DNA of 64,000 nt from Neobacillus mesonae (lineage in GTDB: Bacteria; Bacillota; Bacilli; Bacillales; Cytobacillaceae): NCBI RefSeq assembly GCF_001636315.1, contig NZ_KV440949.1:1342703-1406702 (forward strand). Direction: 5' to 3'. A model generated the notes under the pieces. It searched no databases. It worked only from the letters and a program-made list of their open reading frames with translations, and had not been told where the DNA came from. Each line of letters starts with the position of its first letter. Within the stretch, counting starts at the first letter, position 1. Shown piece after piece: positions 7,577 to 15,714 of this stretch. A program made the translations under genes and the position numbers.

Positions 7577-8476
7577 TCATGATTTTCCCTCGGGAAAATA
7601 GGGGTTTAAATGAATCAGCACTTCATGGATATTATCATTCTGATCCATTAATTTTCCTTTGATTGTTTTAGCAAGATCGTGGCCTTCTTTTATCGTTTTA
7701 TAATGGTCAATTGAGATTCTTAAATCAACCAAAACATAATGACCAAGCTCTCTCGCCCTAATACGGTCAATGCGCTTTACTTCTGGAAATCCTTTGATGA
7801 TAGTAATATATTCCTGAATCGTTTCGGTGTTAATATTCCGCTCAAGTAAAATATCAAATGCCTCGGTTAACATCTCTTTGGCGATTCTAAAAATTAAATA
7901 GGCGACAAAAATACTTGCAACCTTGTCTCCGTATAGTAATAAATGAATATCATGCCGCTGGCCGATAATAGAACACAGTACCCCGATCGCTGCAGCAATT
8001 GATGCCACAATATCAGCTTTGTGATCGTAGGCAATGGCTTCAATTGCTTTACTGCTATGCTGCTCGGCTACCCGTAAAGAACTACGATATAAAATCACTT
8101 TTGCGACAAATGAAAAAACAGCTACCCACATTGCGAGAATACTTGGTGATTCGACTTCTTGGAAGAAACCCGAAATACCTTCATACACAACATAGATGGA
8201 TACAAGCAACAGCAGAATCCCAACAATTTCTGAAACAATGACTTCTGCCTTTCCGTGGCCATAAGGATGCTCCTTGTCGGCAGGCTTATTGGAGATTTTA
8301 ATGACCAACAGCACAATGACAGAGGCAAACACATCTGCGGCGGAATGGATCCCGTCTGCAAAAACAGCATCAGATTTTCCATACCAGCCAATAAGGATTT
8401 TTCCTAACGTAAGGATCACATTACTTATCACACTAATCCAGGCTATTTTCTTAGCCAGGGCTTCTCTCATGACCAT
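7577..8476 (-). CDS. Cation diffusion facilitator (CDF) efflux protein
   Basis: A 299-residue protein with about six membrane helices and a C-terminal cytoplasmic domain. The metal-site motif in TM2 (FADGIHSAADVFAS) and the loop signature HPYGHGKAE are typical of CDF proteins such as FieF and B. subtilis MneP/MneS. It exchanges divalent metal (Mn2+, Zn2+ or Fe2+) for protons and lowers cytosolic metal. The AAAGGTGG site fits the first ATG. No metal regulator is adjacent. Family is firm; the metal is not. Confidence 0.9.
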   Translation of the reverse strand: MVMREALAKKIAWISVISNVILTLGKILIGWYGKSDAVFADGIHSAADVFASVIVLLVIKISNKPADKEHPYGHGKAEVIVSEIVGILLLLVSIYVVYEGISGFFQEVESPSILAMWVAVFSFVAKVILYRSSLRVAEQHSSKAIEAIAYDHKADIVASIAAAIGVLCSIIGQRHDIHLLLYGDKVASIFVAYLIFRIAKEMLTEAFDILLERNINTETIQEYITIIKGFPEVKRIDRIRARELGHYVLVDLRISIDHYKTIKEGHDLAKTIKGKLMDQNDNIHEVLIHLNPYFPEGKS

Positions 8477-8573
8477 AGTAAACCACCTTTGTTATCCTTT
8501 CGAACAATAGCTACTATATCGCAAATAATTCCTTAAAACAATTCTCATTGGAAAATTAACTCTTTATTTTTCC

Positions 8574-8665
8574 GGAACACCTTTTGGGTCTCGATGCGGG
8601 CAAAATCAGACCCTCATTTTGACCGCGGACACCCTTTGACACCTCGGTCCGGGCAAAATCAAACA
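8574..8665. repeat. Two diverged direct repeats of about 39 bp
   Basis: Copies at about 8574-8612 and 8627-8665 share the order GGACACC...CTCGGT/AT...CGGGCAAAATCA, 53 bp apart, with roughly 80% identity by eye. The second overlaps the stop codon of the 48-residue gene. The rest of 8477-8658 shows nothing else. Confidence 0.5.
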
Positions 8666-8805
8666 AGATCCCCTTCTTCTCCATCCTTTTCCTTTTTCAT
8701 CATCTCGATGTCCTCGATAATGGTGATTTTGTTTATTTGGTCATGAAGGAAATGGAAGGCTTCATCCAGCTGTTCACGGGTTGGAAACTCATTTCTTTTA
8801 TTCAT
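8659..8805 (-). CDS. Small hydrophilic protein (48 aa)
   Basis: ATG at 8803-8805 with AAAAGGAG 9 bases upstream; the product starts MNKRNEFPTREQLDEAFHF and ends in a charged tail (MMKKEKDGEEGDLV). It is predicted mostly helical and cytosolic. It is divergent from the YozQ-like gene. Good ribosome site and coding-like codons support a real gene; I do not recognise a family. Confidence 0.55.
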   Translation of the reverse strand: MNKRNEFPTREQLDEAFHFLHDQINKITIIEDIEMMKKEKDGEEGDLV

Positions 8806-8894
8806 GTTCAATAGCTCCTTTTATTTTTATGAGTAAGACTTAGCAAAAAAGAAGAAAATACCGTTGAATCCATTTTACAAAGGAGTGTTATACA

Positions 8895-9107
8895 TTGGAC
8901 AAACAAAACCAGAAAGCGAATCCTGAAAAAGAAGTGGCCGGGAGTTTCTATCATCCAAGCTATTATCAGGAAAAAGATACCCTATCTGCAGGCTTAGCAG
9001 AAACACATGAGCAGGTGAGCGACGTTTATGCTGAAGGCGAAATCGGTGCTGTCATTGAAACTGAAGATGGTCAAGATATTCCACTAAACAGCGGCGATCA
9101 AGGGTAA
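8895..9107 (+). CDS. YozQ-like small protein (DUF4025)
   Basis: A 70-residue protein starting at TTG with AAAGGAG 9 bases upstream. The core (SFYHPSYYQEKDTLSAGLAETHEQVSDVY) matches what I recall of the DUF4025/YozQ family: a short acidic protein with a THEQVSD signature. No signal peptide or membrane segment is present. It is a single-gene unit with its own terminator. The function of the family is unknown. Confidence 0.65.
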   Translation: MDKQNQKANPEKEVAGSFYHPSYYQEKDTLSAGLAETHEQVSDVYAEGEIGAVIETEDGQDIPLNSGDQG

Positions 9108-9113
9108 AACTAG

Positions 9114-9147
9114 AGAAAACAGCTTTTTTCATTAAAAGCTGTTTTCT
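9114..9147. terminator. Terminator between YozQ-like gene and yteA
   Basis: A perfect 14-bp stem AGAAAACAGCTTTT/AAAAGCTGTTTTCT followed by TTTT on the plus strand, between convergent genes. Confidence 0.88.
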
Positions 9148-9153
9148 TTTTAC

Positions 9154-9909
9154 TTACTTATCATCATCCACATACGGATCATGCTCAAACGCCGGCAGAT
9201 CTCCAAAACTTGTCATGATGCCTTCTTCATCTAAAGCCTCTTCATACTGCTCATGCTGCGGATTTGGGTAGACTTTTACATTTTTGCCGTACATATCATT
9301 GCCTACAAAGTTTTCATAATCCTCAACATAACCAATATTTTCATCCGCCTCTATATAGATATCCTGATAGTCATCCTGAGAAAATGCAAGGTCGGACGGT
9401 GTTTCAGATGTTCCCCATTCAGCAACAGCCTGCCAGGAGTCCTCTGCATCAAAGGCAACATCCTCGTCTTTATTATCCATATCAAATTTTCCCCACGGGG
9501 GCATTAGCACTCCCTCTTCAATTGGACGATTATGCGAAGTCACCTGGTCTGGACTATGTTCGATACAATAAGTTGTATTGGGCAATGCCTCAAGGCGTTC
9601 CAGCGGAATTTCTTTGCCGCACACCTCACACTTTCCATACGTTCCATTTTCCATTGATTCAAGTGCTTTATCGATATTGCTGAGCTGAATTTTATAATGC
9701 TCCAGCAGGGCATTGTCTTTTTCCCTTTCAAAAAGAGATGAACCTTCGTCGGCTGGGTGGTTGTCGTAGCTGGACAATTCCCCCATCGACTCATGCCAAA
9801 AGCCGCGTTCATAATCGAAATGATCATTCTGTTCAAGGTTCTCTTGTAACTCCGCCTTTTCCGCCAATAGCTGTAACCGTAAATCTGCGAGCTTTTCTGT
9901 TGATAACAT
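9154..9909 (-). CDS. yteA: YteA-family sporulation protein (DksA/TraR zinc finger)
   Basis: A 251-residue protein whose first 120 residues resemble DksA/TraR: a helical coiled-coil N-terminus and a zinc-finger with Cys94, Cys97, Cys115 and, in the fourth place, His118 (KCEVCGKE...TYCIEH). The rest is acidic and low in similarity. Length and order match the YteA-type sporulation family. DksA relatives enter the RNA polymerase secondary channel; whether this one does is not known. A GAAAGGAG site precedes the ATG. Downstream convergent partner is the YozQ-like gene. Confidence 0.8.
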   Translation of the reverse strand: MLSTEKLADLRLQLLAEKAELQENLEQNDHFDYERGFWHESMGELSSYDNHPADEGSSLFEREKDNALLEHYKIQLSNIDKALESMENGTYGKCEVCGKEIPLERLEALPNTTYCIEHSPDQVTSHNRPIEEGVLMPPWGKFDMDNKDEDVAFDAEDSWQAVAEWGTSETPSDLAFSQDDYQDIYIEADENIGYVEDYENFVGNDMYGKNVKVYPNPQHEQYEEALDEEGIMTSFGDLPAFEHDPYVDDDK

Positions 9910-10126
9910 GGTATATGCTCCTTTCAGAGAAAAACGCTTATTAATAAATCTATTTCCACAAGTTTATTTGCAGGTTTTAATAGCTCTTCCTTATTTTCAT
10001 TTGTTTTGCGGTTGATTATGTACTAAATATTTAATTCCATCAAAAACCATGGAACTAATCGCATAAGAACGTGCCGGCAGTGTATCTTAAAAGAGAGTAA
10101 ATTGCTTAGGAAATGAGGAGATTCAG

Positions 10127-10282
10127 TTGATTAATCCAGATTTCGACAAATTCAGAAAGGTACAGAAAAAGCATGAACCGGAATACTTAGGAAACGATAG
10201 AAACCAAAAGCCTGGGTTAAATGACCGGGACTATAATAATCAAAGTGACACTGATAAATCACCTGGGGCGGGCCGTTCATAA
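10127..10282 (+). CDS. Small hydrophilic protein coupled to the permease (51 aa)
   Basis: TTG start with GAGGAG 7 bases upstream; product begins MINPDFDKFRKVQKKHEPEY and ends SPGAGRS. Its TAA stop is the first part of TAAAGGAG, the ribosome site of the amino-acid permease, so the two are likely translationally coupled. It is very hydrophilic, rich in Asp, Asn and Lys, with no membrane segment. I do not recognise a family; it could be a small acid-soluble spore-type or stress peptide, but that is only a guess. Confidence 0.55.
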   Translation: MINPDFDKFRKVQKKHEPEYLGNDRNQKPGLNDRDYNNQSDTDKSPGAGRS

Positions 10283-10294
10283 AGGAGTATCTTG

Positions 10295-11647
10295 ATGAGT
10301 AAATCTAAGTCTGGGGCACAGGAAAATAATATGAAATGGTGGCAGTTATCTCTTTTTGGGATCGGTTGTACAATTGGTACAGGTTTCTTTCTTGGCTCAA
10401 GCTTGGCAATCAAAATGACGGGGCCTTCTCTGTTAATTGCCTATGTCATTGCCGCTGTTGGCACATATATGGTATTTGATGCCCTTTCAAAAATGACCGC
10501 ACAAGAGCCCTTAGAAGGCGGATTTAGGTCCTACGCAAAAAAAGCATACGGCCGCTGGGCTGGCTTCAGCAGCGGATGGGTGTACTGGGTATCAGAAGTC
10601 TTGATCATGGGAAGCCAAATGACGGCCCTTTCGATTTTTTCTAGGTTTTGGTTTCCCAAAGTACCGCTTTGGCTGTTTGCGGCTGGCTACGCCATTCTTG
10701 GACTTGTCGTTATTTTAATTGGTGTAGGTTTATTAAATAAACTGGAAAACATTTTAGCAGTGATAAAAATATCGGCCATTCTCATGTTCATCATTATTGC
10801 CTTGCTTGCGATATTTGGCATAATTGACGGGGACCGACCGATCGAATATCCCAACAGCAAAAAGGAGCTTCTTCCTGGAGGAATCCTTGGATTATGGTCT
10901 GCCGTTATTTTTGCTTATTACGCCTTTGGAGGTATTGAAATATTAGGATTAATGGCAACAAAATTAAAGGACCCAAAGGATGCACCTAAAGCAGGACGGG
11001 TCATGCTGTTTTCCCTTATGATTATCTATGCTCTTTCCATCGGACTTGCCGTTATGATGGTCTCTTGGCATAAATTTAATGACAAGGAAAGCCCGTTTGT
11101 CATCGCCTTGGATGCTTACAATCTGTCATTTGTACCGCATATTTTTAACGGCGCCTTGATTATTGCCGGATTCTCAACTATGACCGCATCACTATATGGT
11201 GTGACAAGTGTTTTGGTAACCTTGGCCGAAGAAGGCGACGCACCTGTTAGTTTTTCAAAAAAGGGAAAGTTGAAGGTACCGCTGCCGACGTTAATTCTAA
11301 CCATGCTTGGGATTGCCTCTTCTGTTGTTTCCGCCCTGTTAATGCCAAATAAAGTATATGAATACATTACTACTGCAGCCGGGCTGATGCTTCTTTATAA
11401 CTGGATGTTTATTCTGGCTTCGCCCCGAAAACTGCTAAAGCTAAAGAAAATGGATAAAATTAAATATTTTATTGGAACCGTCTTTATTTTAATCGCTGTC
11501 AGCGGAACATTGTTTCATGATACAAGCAGACCAGGATTTTTTATCAGTTTAGCATTCATCGGAGTAATCGGCGCCATCACCTTGATTATGAATACGAAAT
11601 GGAAAAAGAAACGAAAGCGGGTATTATACCCGTGGCCGACATCGTAA
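10295..11647 (+). CDS. Amino-acid permease, APC superfamily
   Basis: A 450-residue protein with about 12 membrane helices. TM1 has the unwound substrate-binding signature GIGCTIGTGFFLGS, typical of the AAT branch of APC transporters (GabP, AapA, RocE-like), and SYAKKAYGRWAGFSSGWVYW follows in the TM2-3 region. It would import an amino acid with protons across the cytoplasmic membrane. The ATG at 10295 is 7 bases from AAAGGAG; a TTG one codon earlier is too close. It follows the 51-residue gene and ends in a strong terminator. The substrate cannot be told from sequence. Confidence 0.87.
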   Translation: MSKSKSGAQENNMKWWQLSLFGIGCTIGTGFFLGSSLAIKMTGPSLLIAYVIAAVGTYMVFDALSKMTAQEPLEGGFRSYAKKAYGRWAGFSSGWVYWVSEVLIMGSQMTALSIFSRFWFPKVPLWLFAAGYAILGLVVILIGVGLLNKLENILAVIKISAILMFIIIALLAIFGIIDGDRPIEYPNSKKELLPGGILGLWSAVIFAYYAFGGIEILGLMATKLKDPKDAPKAGRVMLFSLMIIYALSIGLAVMMVSWHKFNDKESPFVIALDAYNLSFVPHIFNGALIIAGFSTMTASLYGVTSVLVTLAEEGDAPVSFSKKGKLKVPLPTLILTMLGIASSVVSALLMPNKVYEYITTAAGLMLLYNWMFILASPRKLLKLKKMDKIKYFIGTVFILIAVSGTLFHDTSRPGFFISLAFIGVIGAITLIMNTKWKKKRKRVLYPWPTS

Positions 11648-11681
11648 AAAAGCCAGCGTATTATTACACGCTGGCTTTTTT
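11646..11681. terminator. Bidirectional terminator, permease/LysE
   Basis: Perfect stem AAAAAAGCCAGCGT/ACGCTGGCTTTTTT with an 8-base loop between convergent genes; it touches both stop codons. Confidence 0.9.
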
Positions 11682-12306
11682 AACCAAATAAATTTTGAAA
11701 TGCCTGGATGCCAAAATAAATACCGAAACCAATTAACGAAGCGCCTGACAAAAGTGAAATTGTAACCAATAACTGTGAGGTCAAATACTTTCGAGAACTG
11801 CTGGCCACACTTGCCATCGTAATATCCCACAGCAATAGCCCGATAAAAATGGCACTGCTATAAAGCACTAATTGTGCGGTTTCATAGGTAGCTGCTGTTT
11901 TGGCAAGAACCGAGCCGTAAATCCCAAGCCAAAACAATATCGTTAACGGATTGGAAATCGACATAAAAAAGCCGGTAAAGAATGATTTATATAGCGGTTC
12001 CTTTGACCTGGCATACTCTAAATGAATTTTCCCAGCATTCATCATCGTTTCAATCCCAGTATAGATAAGAACAAAAAAGCCAAACAGCCATAAAAAATTC
12101 TGCATGAATTCTGTTTCCAGAAACTTGACAACCCCTATGTAAACAATCAGCATATAAATACCGTCAGCGACAACGGCCCCCACTCCAACAAGCCACGAGT
12201 GTAAAAACCCGCTTCTAATCCCGCGGTCGATTTGGGCGGCATTAACAGGACCAATCGGCGCCGCCAGTGACAAACCTAACAAAATATAGCTCAAAAACAC
12301 GTTCAT
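11680..12306 (-). CDS. LysE/ArgO-type amino-acid exporter
   Basis: A 208-residue protein of about six membrane helices. The N-terminus LLGLSLAAPIGPVNAAQIDRGIRSG and the mid-protein FFMSISNPLTILFWLGIYG match the LysE superfamily (LysE, RhtB, ArgO), with prolines and Asn-Pro in the conserved places. These proteins export basic or other amino acids and prevent toxic build-up. Its location back to back with an amino-acid permease is suggestive, but they are convergent, not an operon. No LysG-type regulator is next to it. Confidence 0.85.
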   Translation of the reverse strand: MNVFLSYILLGLSLAAPIGPVNAAQIDRGIRSGFLHSWLVGVGAVVADGIYMLIVYIGVVKFLETEFMQNFLWLFGFFVLIYTGIETMMNAGKIHLEYARSKEPLYKSFFTGFFMSISNPLTILFWLGIYGSVLAKTAATYETAQLVLYSSAIFIGLLLWDITMASVASSSRKYLTSQLLVTISLLSGASLIGFGIYFGIQAFQNLFG

Positions 12307-12387
12307 CTAAGTTCTCCCCCTACTGTTAAAAAAGCCTGTCTACACATTCTTATTCAGCAATAGGAGGTTGTACCACAAAAAAACAAA

Positions 12388-12428
12388 CGGGTTTGTGCTC
12401 ATAAATCATTCCGCGAGAACAAAACCCG
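12388..12428 (-). terminator. Terminator of the gtrA operon
   Basis: On the minus strand CGGGTTTTGT and ACAAACCCG form a stem with a long loop, followed by TTTGTTTTTTT, 12 bases after the GtrA stop. Confidence 0.75.
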
Positions 12429-12440
12429 ATTAAAATATCA

Positions 12441-12875
12441 TTAGGCAGTTGTTATTTTCTTAAACACAATATATTTTTGACCAAAATAATTGCTAATCGT
12501 ATAGAATCCGCTTCCCAACAGGACTGAGCCGTTTTGCAACATGGCCTGATCTGCAGTAAATATTTGTCCTGCTGCCTGAAGGATCTTTTCACTGCAAAAA
12601 TAAGAACTAAAATAGCAAATGAAGATAATTGCACAAAAACGCGGAATCCCTTTTTGAAAGGAGATCGTGCTCCTGAATGTGAAAGTTCGATTTAATAAAA
12701 AACTGACACAAGCCCCGATCGTATTCCCTGTGAATGTTGAAATCCAGTAAGAGAGTCCCAAGGAATTTAAAAGAATTAACATAATAAGCAGACCTGTTAA
12801 GGTATTTACGACTCCAACCAGGAGAAAACGGATAAAATCACTATTTACCGGTTTCAGAAACTTTACGATAAACAA
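12441..12875 (-). CDS. GtrA-like membrane flippase subunit
   Basis: A 144-residue, four-helix protein. The helices (FIRFLLVGVVNTLTGLLIM; SYWISTFTGNTIGACVSFLL; and two more) and the motif NRTFTFRS are the GtrA/DPMS3 family pattern, proteins thought to flip or anchor undecaprenyl-phosphate-linked sugars. The most likely start is a TTG at 12873-12875 with GGGAGG 6 bases upstream; this makes the gene overlap the end of the glycosyltransferase gene by 35 bp. Longer starts exist but lack a ribosome site. It is the last gene of a three-gene operon. Confidence 0.8.
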   Translation of the reverse strand: MFIVKFLKPVNSDFIRFLLVGVVNTLTGLLIMLILLNSLGLSYWISTFTGNTIGACVSFLLNRTFTFRSTISFQKGIPRFCAIIFICYFSSYFCSEKILQAAGQIFTADQAMLQNGSVLLGSGFYTISNYFGQKYIVFKKITTA

Positions 12876-13869
12876 ATTCTTCCTCCCTACGCTTAAGCAG
12901 CTGACGTTTTGGTACCGATAGATTAAAGGTATCAATATCAACAATGAACTTTGGACGCTGCTTTGCTTCTTTATAAATCTTTCCGACGTACTCGCCAATT
13001 AAGCCAATCGCAATAAGCTGCAGCCCGCCAATCAGCCAAATCGATGTAATCAGCGATGTCCAGCCGGTTTGGGTAGCCCCTAAAAATTTTAAAGCCAAAA
13101 AGTAGCTGCCAAATGCAAGGCTCATTAGAAAGGAAACAAAACCGATGACAAGAACAAAGCGAATCGGTGAAATCGAAAATGAGGTAATGCCGTCAAAGGC
13201 AAAGGCCAGCATTTTCTTGAACGGATATTTCGTTTCACCTGCTTTCCTTTCCAAGCGGTCGTAGTATACCACGTCTGAGCGGAAGCCAATAAGCGGAACA
13301 ATCCCCCTTAAAAACAGGTTTACCTCTTTAAAACGATCCAGTTCCTTGATGGCCCGCTGGCTCATGAGCCGGAAGTCGGCATGATTATAAACAAGGTCAA
13401 CCCCTAAGCCTTTCATCAGCTTATAAAAGCTCTGTGCGGTACTTCGTTTAAAAAACGTATCTGTCTCCCGGCTTTTACGCACCCCATAAACGATTTCACA
13501 GCCATCATGGAACTTGAGCATGAACTCACGGATGACACGAATATCATCCTGAAGATCCGCGTCAATCGAGACAACGCAGTCAGAAAGGTCCCGAGCCGCC
13601 TCAAGTCCGGCAAGCAGCGCATTTTGGTGACCGACATTGCGGGCTAATTTAAGACCTTTCACATATTTATTTTTCAAGCCTTCTTTATAAATAATCTCCC
13701 ATGTCCGATCCTTACTTCCATCATCAACGAACAGAATTTTACTGCGGTCGGAAATAAGCGATTCAGCCGTCAGCTCATCTAATAGCTCCTGAAGGCAGGT
13801 TATCGTTTCCGGCAAAATTTCTTCCTCGTTATAGCATGGTACCACAATAGTAAGGACTGTATCCTTCAT
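12841..13869 (-). CDS. GT2 polyprenyl-phosphate glycosyltransferase (YkoT/GtrB-like)
   Basis: A 342-residue protein: an N-terminal GT-A domain with VPCYNEEEIL, the nucleotide-sugar site FVDDGSKDRTW and the metal-binding SIDADLQDD, then two C-terminal membrane helices (about residues 235-305). This is the GtrB/DPM1 layout, which moves a sugar from UDP- or GDP-sugar to undecaprenyl phosphate at the inner face of the membrane. A GGGGGT site precedes the ATG. It sits 18 bases after a YkoS-like gene, as ykoT and ykoS sit together in B. subtilis, and before a GtrA-like gene. The sugar is unknown. Confidence 0.88.
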   Translation of the reverse strand: MKDTVLTIVVPCYNEEEILPETITCLQELLDELTAESLISDRSKILFVDDGSKDRTWEIIYKEGLKNKYVKGLKLARNVGHQNALLAGLEAARDLSDCVVSIDADLQDDIRVIREFMLKFHDGCEIVYGVRKSRETDTFFKRSTAQSFYKLMKGLGVDLVYNHADFRLMSQRAIKELDRFKEVNLFLRGIVPLIGFRSDVVYYDRLERKAGETKYPFKKMLAFAFDGITSFSISPIRFVLVIGFVSFLMSLAFGSYFLALKFLGATQTGWTSLITSIWLIGGLQLIAIGLIGEYVGKIYKEAKQRPKFIVDIDTFNLSVPKRQLLKRREEEFVYRKVSETGK

Positions 13870-13887
13870 GCTGCATACCCCCGATGT

Positions 13888-15561
13888 CTACATTGTCTTA
13901 TACAAGTAAATTTTCCATGCAGAAAGCTTTGATACGAATACTTTTTCAAGAGTTAATTGATTTTCCTCCGCATTATCTATCGGTAACGCCGAAAAGATAA
14001 AGGTACCCCCGAGTTCCTTAAACACATCGGTATTTAACTGTAAATCCCTTAAGTGCCGTTTGGAGTCTTTCTTAATCATGTACCTTTTCCCAAGCTGTGC
14101 TGTAAAAATATAGCAGCGCCCGCCCCATTTATCAAAATACTTGCGGATGGTTTTATTTTTTGCCAATTCCTGTTCGATTATTTTTCTAAACTCATGTTTA
14201 TAGCTTAATGGATAAAAATTATTATAGGTATCAAGCGTATAAAAACCGTTGTACTGTGCAATCGCGGGGTGGATCCCAATACTGGCCACACGGTATTCCT
14301 CCTGTGGCAGGGCGATATGTTCTTTTATTTCCTGAAACAATTCCTCCGCGTAGAATTGCTTCACAGATGGTTTTTTCTGATAAATAATTTCGTCATTAAA
14401 TAAACCAAGCAGCAATATTTGCATCACCGCGAGCCACTTTGCTGTTTTTGACCAGCTGAACCCTTGAAGGGAAATTATTTTTAATGCTAGGGCAAAGCTG
14501 GCATATATCACAAGCGGCCTTAAGAAATGATAGCGGGCAAAATTAAACGTATCCATAAAGTGAAATTTCTTTGTTATGGGGAGCCATCCTTCATAAAACC
14601 AAAACGCATACCACAGCGACAATACAAAGTTCAATGTAAATAGAAAGACAAATAACTTTTCCTGCTTCCACAGCTTCTTAGAGAAAACAAAGTAGAGCGC
14701 AATTAAAGTAGCGGGCAGGATAAATAACGTATGTACTGTCATAACATGGGTATGACCAAACACATAATTTTTCAGTGTCAGACGTGCAACACGCCAAAGA
14801 GGAAGTTCGGCATGAAAATATTCATCCCGGCTATTTGGCTCGCCTTTAAATAGAAACGAAAATAGTAAACGATACTCCACAATCATATATACAAACGACA
14901 TATAAGCGATTGAAAAAAGAAAACGAAAATTCCAGCCCTTTCCCTTGAGAAGGTCAACAAGCCAAAAGACCGCCATCGCGCTTAAAAAGAAGAAAAAGCC
15001 TAAGACAATACTGGAGTAAAGCGGCAATAACGTTAGAACGAGATAGTCTTTGAGTGTCCCTTCACCATTGCGAATATTAAGGAAGGCCCATAGTGCGAGC
15101 GGCATCCCTAAAGTGCTAAGCATTCCCGAAGGCCAGAATGGCGTCAGTGCAAATGCCAGTGATGCGGCAACGTTCAGCGTCATCCATCTTTCACCGGGCA
15201 GCAAATGCTTTTTTAATAGCAAATACATCCCGAAAAAAGCAACTACTCTTGTTAATGCCTGACTGAAACCATAGGCGACCATCGTTGGAAAAATGGCATA
15301 CAGCCAGACAATGACACTATATTCTGTCCCAAAAGCATTTCTGGATAAAAGACCGTTAATGATTTGAGGAATGGCCCCATTGACGCCGCCAAACAGCTCG
15401 CCGCTTCTTGCAAGGACCTTATACCAGGCAAGATTGGAATCCAAATTGTCATGAACACGGATATGAGCATTTTCCTGTAAGATAAATAACGGCGAAAGGT
15501 AGATTGCGATTACAACCAAAGCAAAGATTAGATATCTTCGCTCTTTTCTTGTTTCCATCAT
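13888..15561 (-). CDS. YkoS-like multi-spanning membrane protein (DUF6044)
   Basis: A 557-residue protein with about 10-12 membrane helices across the first 390 residues and a C-terminal soluble domain. The first external loop has RVHDNLDSNLAWYKVL, with acidic residues placed as in GT-C glycosyltransferases, which take a sugar from a lipid carrier and put it on an acceptor outside the cell. Its neighbours, a polyprenyl-phosphate glycosyltransferase and a flippase-like GtrA, complete a three-part cell-surface glycosylation system. Which polymer is decorated (teichoic acid, protein or other) is not visible. An AGAGGTG site precedes the paired ATGs. Confidence 0.78.
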   Translation of the reverse strand: MMETRKERRYLIFALVVIAIYLSPLFILQENAHIRVHDNLDSNLAWYKVLARSGELFGGVNGAIPQIINGLLSRNAFGTEYSVIVWLYAIFPTMVAYGFSQALTRVVAFFGMYLLLKKHLLPGERWMTLNVAASLAFALTPFWPSGMLSTLGMPLALWAFLNIRNGEGTLKDYLVLTLLPLYSSIVLGFFFFLSAMAVFWLVDLLKGKGWNFRFLFSIAYMSFVYMIVEYRLLFSFLFKGEPNSRDEYFHAELPLWRVARLTLKNYVFGHTHVMTVHTLFILPATLIALYFVFSKKLWKQEKLFVFLFTLNFVLSLWYAFWFYEGWLPITKKFHFMDTFNFARYHFLRPLVIYASFALALKIISLQGFSWSKTAKWLAVMQILLLGLFNDEIIYQKKPSVKQFYAEELFQEIKEHIALPQEEYRVASIGIHPAIAQYNGFYTLDTYNNFYPLSYKHEFRKIIEQELAKNKTIRKYFDKWGGRCYIFTAQLGKRYMIKKDSKRHLRDLQLNTDVFKELGGTFIFSALPIDNAEENQLTLEKVFVSKLSAWKIYLYKTM

Positions 15562-15714
15562 TACTTTTTCACACCTCTAAAATCCCTTATAAAAATCGGT
15601 CATTTTCCCTATAAACTTTGCTTATTGTTACAAAATTATTCTTGTTCAACTCCAAACTTAGCTTTTATGATAATCCTTTTTTTGGTTAACACTAGATGAT
15701 AGATCAGAAAAGAG

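Noticed and set aside
9264..9683. 139-codon plus-strand ORF inside yteA
   Set aside because: Antisense shadow of the zinc-finger gene with no ribosome site.
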